Assembly: GCA_003170655.1 (NCBI GenBank)
Contig: PMYY01000206.1
Location: forward strand, 1 to 11,069
Direction: 5' to 3'
From: Nitrospiraceae bacterium
GTDB lineage: Bacteria > Nitrospirota > Thermodesulfovibrionia > Thermodesulfovibrionales > Dissulfurispiraceae
DNA: 11,069 bases
Part shown: positions 5,295 to 11,069 of the stretch, piece after piece
Numbering within the stretch: position 1 is the stretch's first letter
Layout: every line of letters starts with the position of its first letter
Notes under the pieces: model-generated
What the model was told of the DNA's origin: nothing
The model's input: only the letters and a program-made list of their open reading frames with translations
Databases searched by the model: none
Program-made: the position numbers and the translations under genes

Positions 5295-6920
5295 ATGAAG
5301 AAGGGTATATTGTTGAGAATCATTCTCATCAGCATCACGGTCATCGCCGCATTCATATTTTTCTTGCCAAACACCCCGCTTTTTCAGAATATGCCGAATT
5401 GGTGGACCGGGAATATGCCCAGCAAAGGCATTGTACTCGGTCTTGATCTGCAAGGTGGAATTCATCTCGTCTTTGAGGTGGAAGGCGACAAAGCTGTGGA
5501 GATAGCCAAAGACCGAGCGGCCACGTCGATTGCCGGTGCCATTCAGCGAAAGAACATACAGGGAACGGTGAAAAGGGAAGGGCCTTTTGTGGTCGTCACA
5601 CCTGACAATCCAACGGTGAGAAAGATAGTAGCGGATATGTATCCTTCTCTCTCTCTGTCCGAGAGCACGGGTGCTTTGAAATACGGCTTCTCAACCGCAG
5701 AAGTGCAGAAGATAAAGGATACGGCTACCGATCAGGTCCTTGAGATTATCAGGAATCGTATCGACCAGTTCGGCGTGGCAGAACCTACTATCCTTCGGCA
5801 GGGCGCCAACGAGATCGTGGTGCAGCTTCCCGGAGTGAGAGATCCCAAGAGGGCTGTCGATATTATAGGAAAGACGGCGCAGCTCGAATTCAAACTTGTC
5901 GATACAGAGTCACCTGTCGCAGCAGAATTGCCATCGAAACTTTTACCCGGCGAGGAAGCTCAATTCATGGAAAAGTTCAAGGACAGAATCCCTCAGGGTG
6001 ATGAGGTCCTTTTCCACAATGTAATGGATAAAGAGACCCATCAGCTTGTTGAAAAGATACCGTACCTTCTGAAGAAAGAAGTGCTTCTGACAGGCGATAC
6101 CTTAACCGAAGCAAAGGTCAATATCGATCAGCGCTTCAACGAACCATATGTTTCGATGAGATTTAATGCTACCGGTGCAAAGATCTTTGAAGATGTTACA
6201 GGTGCGAATGTAGGCAAAATGCTCGCCATAATACTTGATGGCACTGTCTATTCAGCGCCACGCATAAAGGACAGGATCAGCGGCGGAGATGCCCAGATAT
6301 CAGGCAGTTTTACTCTTGACGAGGCTAAGGACCTCGCAATTGTGCTCAGGGCGGGCGCTCTTCCTGCACCGCTCAAGACATTGCAGAACCTTACCGTAGG
6401 GCCTTCGCTCGGCCGCGACTCCATCGATGCAGGTAAAATGGCTGGACTTTTAGCCACCATTATGGTGATCATCTTTATGATTTTCTACTACAGGCTTTCC
6501 GGTCTGATAGCCGACCTTGCGCTTGTCCTGAACCTCGTCCTTTTAATGGGCGCTATGGCAGCCCTTAACGCAACGCTTACCCTGCCCGGCATCGCGGGCA
6601 TCATTCTTGCGATCGGCATGGCAGTTGACTCGAACGTATTGATGTTCGAAAGGATGCGCGAAGAGATCCGGGCAGGCAAGACTCCGCGCGCGGCTGTCGA
6701 AGGCGGATATAAGAAGGCCTTCTGGACCATCTTCGATTCTCACGTAACGACACTCATAACAGCCGCTGTTCTTTTCCAGTTCGGCACGGGCCCCATCAAG
6801 GGCTTCGCAGTGGCCCTGAGCCTCGGCGTTTTAATAAATCTCTTCACTGCGCTTATAGGCACTAAGACCGTCTTCGACATCATCCAATCAAGAGGCGAGG
6901 TAAAGGGGTTGAGCATATGA
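5295..6920 (+). CDS. secD: Protein translocase subunit SecD
   Basis: SecD, with SecF, uses the proton motive force to pull exported proteins through the Sec channel on the periplasmic side. The 541-residue protein has an N-terminal transmembrane helix (about 8-25), the SecD signature GLDLQGG (49-55), a large periplasmic domain including RNRIDQFGVAEP and IVVQLPGV, and a C-terminal five-helix RND-type membrane domain from about residue 380. The functionally important membrane Asp of helix 4 is present as D445 in GMAVDSNVLMFER. GGAGG lies 11 nt before the ATG. Its stop overlaps the secF start by 4 nt (ATGA), indicating translational coupling. It is shorter than E. coli SecD (615 residues), as is common outside Gammaproteobacteria. 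Confidence 0.97.
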   Translation: MKKGILLRIILISITVIAAFIFFLPNTPLFQNMPNWWTGNMPSKGIVLGLDLQGGIHLVFEVEGDKAVEIAKDRAATSIAGAIQRKNIQGTVKREGPFVVVTPDNPTVRKIVADMYPSLSLSESTGALKYGFSTAEVQKIKDTATDQVLEIIRNRIDQFGVAEPTILRQGANEIVVQLPGVRDPKRAVDIIGKTAQLEFKLVDTESPVAAELPSKLLPGEEAQFMEKFKDRIPQGDEVLFHNVMDKETHQLVEKIPYLLKKEVLLTGDTLTEAKVNIDQRFNEPYVSMRFNATGAKIFEDVTGANVGKMLAIILDGTVYSAPRIKDRISGGDAQISGSFTLDEAKDLAIVLRAGALPAPLKTLQNLTVGPSLGRDSIDAGKMAGLLATIMVIIFMIFYYRLSGLIADLALVLNLVLLMGAMAALNATLTLPGIAGIILAIGMAVDSNVLMFERMREEIRAGKTPRAAVEGGYKKAFWTIFDSHVTTLITAAVLFQFGTGPIKGFAVALSLGVLINLFTALIGTKTVFDIIQSRGEVKGLSI

Positions 6921-7837
6921 TAGAACTCATTAAAAATACGAAGATAGATTTCATGGGCAAGAAGAGGTATGCCTTCATCTTTTCAGGGGTCATGTCGGCC
7001 CTCGGTATCTTCGCCCTTATCCAGATAGGGCTCGGCAATGCTAACCTGGGAGTCGATTTTGCCGGCGGAACGGCCGTCCAGATCAAGTTCAGCCAGACGG
7101 TTGCACTTCATGACGTCAGACTTGCACTCGAAGAGAGCGGCCTGAAGGACTTTGATCTCCAGGACCTTCCGACTGAAAACAAAATACTTGTCAGGGTAAA
7201 AAAGCAGGAAGAAAAACTTGGCGGCGCCAGCGAGGTGATAACGCAGGTGCTTACCCAAAGGTTTGCCGATAAAAAGCCGGTCATAGATTCAACGACTGAA
7301 ATCGGTCCTAAGGTGGGTTCTCGCCTGAGGCAGGACTCCCTTTGGGCCGTATGCATGGCTACCCTCGGGATTCTTATCTACGTCGCGGCGAGGTTCCAGA
7401 TACGCTTCGGCATCGGCGCCACGATTGCGACATTCCATGATGTTTTCGCAGTGCTCGGCATCTTTTATCTGCTGAACAAGGAGATCAACCTGATTCTCGT
7501 TACCGCTCTCCTTACCCTTGCAGGATATTCCCTTACGGATACAGTCGTCGTCTTCGACAGGGTAAGAGAGAACCTGAAGCGATATCTCAGGGAGCCAATC
7601 GACGTAGTAGTCAACAGGAGCATCAACGAGGTCCTTTCTAGAACGATCGTGACGTCATTGACCGTCTTTTTGAGCGCACTTGCACTGTTCCTTTTCGGCG
7701 GAGAAGTTATCCACGATTTTGCGCTGGCGATGCTCCTTGGGGTGGCCGTGGGTACCTATTCGTCGGTCTTCGTTGCTAGCCCGGTCGTTATACTTCTGGG
7801 CAAGAACAAACAGCCTCTTTCCTCGAAAAAAAACTGA
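6917..7837 (+). CDS. secF: Protein translocase subunit SecF
   Basis: SecF is the partner of SecD in the inner-membrane SecDF complex. The 306-residue protein shows a first transmembrane helix (about 18-38), the SecF signature GVDFAGG (45-51), a short periplasmic domain (about 55-140) and five further membrane helices. The proton-pathway Asp of helix 4 is present as D208 in GYSLTDTVVVFDRVREN. The start overlaps the secD stop in ATGA. The C-terminus ends with a short lysine-rich cytoplasmic tail. recJ follows after 67 nt containing only a weak 5-bp inverted repeat, GAGAC/GTCTC (7864-7868 and 7881-7885). Confidence 0.97.
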   Translation: MIELIKNTKIDFMGKKRYAFIFSGVMSALGIFALIQIGLGNANLGVDFAGGTAVQIKFSQTVALHDVRLALEESGLKDFDLQDLPTENKILVRVKKQEEKLGGASEVITQVLTQRFADKKPVIDSTTEIGPKVGSRLRQDSLWAVCMATLGILIYVAARFQIRFGIGATIATFHDVFAVLGIFYLLNKEINLILVTALLTLAGYSLTDTVVVFDRVRENLKRYLREPIDVVVNRSINEVLSRTIVTSLTVFLSALALFLFGGEVIHDFALAMLLGVAVGTYSSVFVASPVVILLGKNKQPLSSKKN

Positions 7838-7904
7838 CCGCACCGGTCTTTCCGTTCTAAGAAGAGACAGCTGTGAGGCGGTCTCATTATGAGAGGAGCG
7901 AGGA

Positions 7905-9650
7905 ATGTCCTACGCCATGTCAAACTGTAAATGGCTTCTAAGCCGGACTAACCGCGAATATGTTGACTACGTATCGAAACTGACCGGTTTTTCAATCCCT
8001 CTTGCGCAGACGATGATCAACCGGGGGATCAAGACAGCCGGCCAGCTCGACTCCTTTCTCAATCCCCGTCTGACGATGCTTGCCGATCCATTCGATCTGC
8101 CCGGTATGGCCAAGGCAGTCCGCAGGATAGCTGACGCGGTCCAAAGCGGAGAGCGGATATTCATTCACGGCGACTATGATGCAGACGGAGTTACTGCAAC
8201 TGCTATAGTAATGGATGCGCTGAAGAAACTCGGATCAGAACCTCGGTACCATATTCCGGCCAGGGCCTTCGGATACGGGCTCGGCAGCGAAGGAATAAAA
8301 AAGGCAAAAGAATCTAAGGCCTCGCTCATAATAACGGTCGACTGCGGCATCACATCTTTCGAAGCTGTATCTGCTGCGAATTCCATTGGTATCGATGTTA
8401 TCGTTACAGACCATCATGAGCCTGTGAGAGATACTACTTCCGCTAATCCGGCGGGCCGTTTCGTTCTGCCGGATGCCTTCACTGTGGTCAATCCGAAGCT
8501 TGCACAAGGACCATCGCCATCGGCAGATCTCTCCGGCGCCGGTGTTGCATTCAAGTTGGCCCAGGCACTTCTTGGCAACAGCCTCGACAATGTCCTCGAA
8601 TTGATAGACCTTGCGGCACTGGGCACGGCGGCTGATGTTGTGCCGGTCGTTGGCGACAACAGGATCATATTGAAAGAAGGATTGAAACTTATCCAGTCAG
8701 GAGTGAGGCCCGGAATAAAGGCCTTGAAAGAGGTGGCTGGGATCAAGCCCGGCAGCATGAGGACCACTGCTCTTCATTTTATGCTGATCCCGAGGATTAA
8801 TGCGGCGGGACGGATCGCAGATGCGAATGATGTGGTAAAACTCCTATTGACTGACTCTGACGATGAGGCCATGCGTCTGGCGGAATGGCTGAACGGCTTG
8901 AATGTGAGAAGGCAGGAGATTGGGGAATCGGTCTTCAGTGAGGCAATGGACATGCTTCAGGCTTCGGGCATTGGACCCGAAGGGACGGGAGCCATCGTAG
9001 TCTGCAAAGAAGGCTGGCATCGCGGCGTTCTTGGCATTGTGGCCGCAAAGATGACAGAAATTTTTTACCGGCCCTCCTTTATCTTGTCGGTTGAAGCCGG
9101 AGTGGCAAGAGGTTCTGCCCGAAGCATTCCATCCTTTGACATCTATCACGGCCTGTCCCGCTGCAATGAACTCCTCATGACTTTCGGAGGACATAAACAG
9201 GCTGCCGGGCTCAGTCTTTCATCCGGGGACATCGATTCATTCAGGGACATGATCTCACGGCTCGTGCTCGAAACGGTCGCTGAAGATGACATGGTACCGG
9301 TTCTCAGGATCGATGCTCCTCTGAAACTTTCGGACGTGACGGCGGATTTTGTTCGGGAAATAACTTGCCTGGAGCCTTTCGGGTACGGCAATGAAGAGCC
9401 AGTCTTCGGGGCAAAAAGGCTTGAGATCGTCCAATCCAGGATAGTGGGAAATAACCACTTGAAGATGTATCTCAAACAGAATGGAAAAGGGATTGACAGC
9501 ATCGGATTCGATCTCGGCGGAATGCTTGACGAAGTCGGCCCAGGAGCTATGGTTGATGCCGCGTTCGTTCCAATGATGAACGAATGGGACGGCGGCAGGA
9601 ATCTGCAGCTGAACCTTAAGTCGGTACGCGAGTCGGAGAATAGGGTATAA
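7905..9650 (+). CDS. recJ: Single-stranded-DNA-specific 5'-3' exonuclease RecJ
   Basis: RecJ degrades single-stranded DNA 5'-3' in recombination and repair, using Mn2+/Mg2+ held by DHH-family motifs. The 581-residue protein has IHGDYDADGV (87-96; D90, D92, D94), VDCG (145-148), the namesake DHH (169-171), the linker block AALGTAADVVP (237-247), IPRINAAGRI (295-304), GWHRGVLGIVA (370-380) and the DHHA1 glycine motif GGHKQAAG (428-435). A C-terminal OB-like region begins at LEPFGYGNEEP (489-499). About ten extra residues appear after the DHH block (about 174-190), a modest insertion. AGGAG lies 6 nt before the chosen ATG; a second ATG at residue 5 is a less favoured start. Linkage after secDF is common in Deltaproteobacteria-like genomes. 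Confidence 0.95.
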   Translation: MSYAMSNCKWLLSRTNREYVDYVSKLTGFSIPLAQTMINRGIKTAGQLDSFLNPRLTMLADPFDLPGMAKAVRRIADAVQSGERIFIHGDYDADGVTATAIVMDALKKLGSEPRYHIPARAFGYGLGSEGIKKAKESKASLIITVDCGITSFEAVSAANSIGIDVIVTDHHEPVRDTTSANPAGRFVLPDAFTVVNPKLAQGPSPSADLSGAGVAFKLAQALLGNSLDNVLELIDLAALGTAADVVPVVGDNRIILKEGLKLIQSGVRPGIKALKEVAGIKPGSMRTTALHFMLIPRINAAGRIADANDVVKLLLTDSDDEAMRLAEWLNGLNVRRQEIGESVFSEAMDMLQASGIGPEGTGAIVVCKEGWHRGVLGIVAAKMTEIFYRPSFILSVEAGVARGSARSIPSFDIYHGLSRCNELLMTFGGHKQAAGLSLSSGDIDSFRDMISRLVLETVAEDDMVPVLRIDAPLKLSDVTADFVREITCLEPFGYGNEEPVFGAKRLEIVQSRIVGNNHLKMYLKQNGKGIDSIGFDLGGMLDEVGPGAMVDAAFVPMMNEWDGGRNLQLNLKSVRESENRV

Positions 9651-9745
9651 TCCGGGGAGTGATGTCCCGAAGTCTTGATAATGCTATGCAGTAAAATGAG
9701 TTTGATCGGTGTTAGGCAATTATTATCTATAGGCGAGGTGTCCTT
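9651..9745 (+). promoter_or_regulatory. Intergenic region likely to hold the panB promoter
   Basis: This AT-richer 95-nt gap separates recJ from panB. One sigma-70-like pair can be placed: TTGATC (9702-9707) and TATCTA (9724-9729), 16 nt apart, but both hexamers are weak; the overlapping TATTAT (9721-9726) is a better -10 at too short a spacing. No terminator for the recJ unit was seen, so panB may also be read from upstream. GGCGAGG ends 7 nt before the panB ATG and serves as its ribosome-binding site. Confidence 0.3.
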
Positions 9746-10540
9746 ATGAAGGTGACTGTCCAGTCTTTGCTCGAAAAGAAAAGAGATAATAAGAAAATTG
9801 CAATGCTAACAGCCTATGATTTTCCGTTCGCACAGATCGCCGACGAAGCCGGTGTGGATGCCATCCTCGTGGGAGACTCACTCGCCATGGTAGTGCAGGG
9901 CATGGGGAATACCATTGCTGTCACTATGGACGAAATGATCTACCATACCAGGATGGTTTCGAGGGCCACTAAAAGGGCCATGGTCATCGCTGACATGCCT
10001 TATCTTTCTTACCAAATCAGTGTCGAGGAGGCCTTGCGGAACGCAGGCAGGTTCCTGAAGGAGGCTGCCGCTCAGGCGGTCAAACTTGAGGGTGGAAGAG
10101 AGGTGGCCGACAGAGTGAGGGCGCTGACTGCCGCCGAGATACCGGTCGTGGCCCATATAGGTCTTACGCCACAAGCACTCCATCGGATGGGCGGATACAA
10201 GGTCCAGGGAAAGACTGAAGATGCTGCTAACAGGCTGATGGAAGATGCAAAGATCCTGGAAGATGCCGGTGCGTTCTGCCTTACACTTGAGGCCATACCT
10301 GCCGAACTCGCCCGTCGCATAACCGCAGAGGTTTCCATCCCCACCATCGGCATAGGAGCGGGACCGGATTGTGACGGTCAGGTTCTCGTATTGCACGACG
10401 TCTTGGGACTATTTGAAAGGTTCACCCCAAAGTTTGTAAAAAGATACGGCGATCTCAAAGGCGCGGCGCTCAAGGCCATCGCTGATTACAAGGACGAAGT
10501 CGAAAAGGGGACTTTCCCGGATAAGGAACATTCTTTCTGA
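9746..10540 (+). CDS. panB: 3-methyl-2-oxobutanoate hydroxymethyltransferase
   Basis: PanB transfers a hydroxymethyl group from 5,10-methylenetetrahydrofolate to 2-oxoisovalerate to form ketopantoate, the first committed step of pantothenate and CoA synthesis; it is a cytoplasmic TIM-barrel enzyme. The 264-residue length is typical. Conserved features are LTAYDFPFA (21-29), the metal-binding Asp in VGDSLAMVVQG (D44), D83 in IADMPYLSY, KLEGG with E115, HIGLTPQ (137-143), the catalytic Glu in LEAIP (E182) and IGIGAGPDCDGQVLV (201-215). No panC or panD is adjacent in the window, so panB stands alone here, which is common. The start is supported by GGCGAGG just upstream. Confidence 0.96.
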   Translation: MKVTVQSLLEKKRDNKKIAMLTAYDFPFAQIADEAGVDAILVGDSLAMVVQGMGNTIAVTMDEMIYHTRMVSRATKRAMVIADMPYLSYQISVEEALRNAGRFLKEAAAQAVKLEGGREVADRVRALTAAEIPVVAHIGLTPQALHRMGGYKVQGKTEDAANRLMEDAKILEDAGAFCLTLEAIPAELARRITAEVSIPTIGIGAGPDCDGQVLVLHDVLGLFERFTPKFVKRYGDLKGAALKAIADYKDEVEKGTFPDKEHSF

Positions 10541-10739
10541 TATCGTGAAGAATCGAATTTGGCAGGGCGTTGCAAGCTTCAGGGGGGATGTAAGAACAGA
10601 GTTGGCAGGAGACTATAAATAAAGCACTCAGCCTACCAAACTGGGATAGGGACGGAAGGCGTAGAAGGCAAAGCCGGGTTGCCCGGAAAGGGTACGATTT
10701 TGGGCAATCCGACTTCTGATTAACAAAAGCTTGGCGTTT
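10541..10739. other. Convergent intergenic region with self-complementary sequence
   Basis: The region lies between the 3' ends of panB (plus) and the isomerase gene (minus), so no visible gene starts downstream of it on either strand. I found no credible open frame and no canonical terminator (stem plus T-run) for either gene. It does contain a 10-bp stem (10675-10684 with 10702-10711, one G-U), a competing GGCAA/TTGCC stem (10667-10671 with 10679-10683), and GCC/GGC pairing around 10631-10660. A 6-bp stem ATTCTT/AAGAAT (10530-10535, 10548-10553) straddles the panB stop. It may be a 3' end structure or a small RNA; no family could be assigned. Confidence 0.45.
10675..10711. repeat. 10-bp imperfect inverted repeat with a competing stem
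   Basis: CGGGTTGCCC (10675-10684) pairs with GGGCAATCCG (10702-10711) through ten pairs including one G-U, with a 17-nt loop. The same TTGCC can instead pair with GGCAA at 10667-10671, and CCGGG/CCCGG (10674-10678, 10682-10686) forms a third tight option. Lack of a following T-run on either strand argues against a standard intrinsic terminator. Confidence 0.4.
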
Positions 10740-11069
10740 CTATTTCTCCACGACAGAAACCTTCATCTCAATTCTTTCAAGAGGGTTGTCATTTCCATCC
10801 CTTGGCTGACTGACTATTGCATCGACGGCCTCTATCCCGGAAACTACCTCGCCGAAAACAGAATATTGTCTGTCTAGAAAGTTGGCGTCAGCGACGCAGA
10901 TGAAGAACTGGGATCCGGCACTGTCCGGATGGGCCGAGCGTGCCATGGAAAGGGCGCCGCGCTTGTGGGGCTTTTCGTTGAATTCCGCCTTGATAGTGTG
11001 TCCCGGACCGCCCATGCCGTGTTTAGACTTATCTGCATCTTTTGAATTCGGGTCGCCGCCCTGGATCAT
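10740..11069 (-). CDS. Cyclophilin-type peptidyl-prolyl cis-trans isomerase (5' part missing)
   Basis: Cyclophilins catalyse cis-trans isomerisation of peptide bonds before proline and assist folding. The 109 visible residues are the C-terminal two thirds of a small bacterial cyclophilin. Recognisable blocks are MIQGGDPN at the window edge, GGPGHTIKAEF, and the core ALSMARSAHPDSAGSQFF followed by LDRQYSVFGEVVSGIEAVDAI. The ATG at 11069-11067 is the internal Met of the usual FMIQGGDP block, not a start. The true N-terminus, including the catalytic FHR block, lies beyond the right edge, so signal-peptide status and subcellular location cannot be judged. It converges on panB. The family is certain; PpiA versus PpiB type is not decidable. 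Confidence 0.95.
   Translation of the reverse strand: MIQGGDPNSKDADKSKHGMGGPGHTIKAEFNEKPHKRGALSMARSAHPDSAGSQFFICVADANFLDRQYSVFGEVVSGIEAVDAIVSQPRDGNDNPLERIEMKVSVVEK

Noticed and set aside
10640..10690. Signal recognition particle RNA, from a GGAA loop in GGGACGGAAGGC
   Set aside because: The conserved asymmetric and symmetric loop bases and the outer pairing of SRP domain IV are missing.
10600..10690. A functional c-di-GMP-I (GEMM) riboswitch
   Set aside because: Only fragments resemble the consensus; the 5' GGCAAA segment and paired helices are not in the right order, and no gene lies downstream on that strand. Kept only as a low-level observation.
10541..10739. A bidirectional intrinsic terminator between the convergent genes
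   Set aside because: The stems are not followed by a T-run on either strand.

Overview
The window looks like chromosomal core DNA from a Gram-negative, probably deltaproteobacterial/Desulfobacterota-like organism (possibly an anaerobic syntroph). This is an inference from three things: the gene order yajC-secD-secF-recJ, a futalosine-pathway menaquinone gene (mqnA), and an archease plus long-form RtcB pair. Coding density is high, no mobile element, CRISPR array, tRNA or rRNA was seen, and base composition is fairly even by eye. The organism assignment is not proven.

Layout. Positions 1-1759 hold two minus-strand genes read leftwards: a membrane-anchored metallophosphoesterase, then 7 nt later a phospholipase D/cardiolipin-synthase-like gene cut by the left edge. 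Positions 1760-2063 are a 304-nt non-coding divergent region with an unusual density of inverted repeats. Positions 2064-4802 are a plus-strand unit: archease, rtcB (RNA ligase) and mqnA (chorismate dehydratase), the last two overlapping by 1 nt. After a 93-nt gap with a plausible promoter come yajC, secD and secF (4895-7837, accessory Sec translocon subunits; secD/secF overlap by 4 nt) and then recJ (7905-9650, 5'-3' ssDNA exonuclease). A 95-nt gap precedes panB (9746-10540, pantothenate/CoA synthesis). A 199-nt convergent intergenic region with self-complementary sequence separates panB from a minus-strand cyclophilin-type peptidyl-prolyl isomerase whose N-terminus lies beyond the right edge.

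How the genes work together. Archease and RtcB form a known RNA-repair/tRNA-splicing ligase pair, with archease activating guanylylation of RtcB. YajC-SecD-SecF form the proton-motive-force-driven Sec accessory complex. MqnA makes the first committed intermediate of the futalosine menaquinone route. The metallophosphoesterase/PLD pair may act in envelope phospholipid metabolism, but this is inferred from membrane segments and context only.

No clearly new protein system is visible; every long ORF belongs to a recognisable family. The least explained sequence is in the two non-coding regions (1760-2063 and 10541-10739). Each contains competing hairpins, and the first also has a perfect 17-nt palindrome. 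These are the best places to look for undescribed RNA or operator function.
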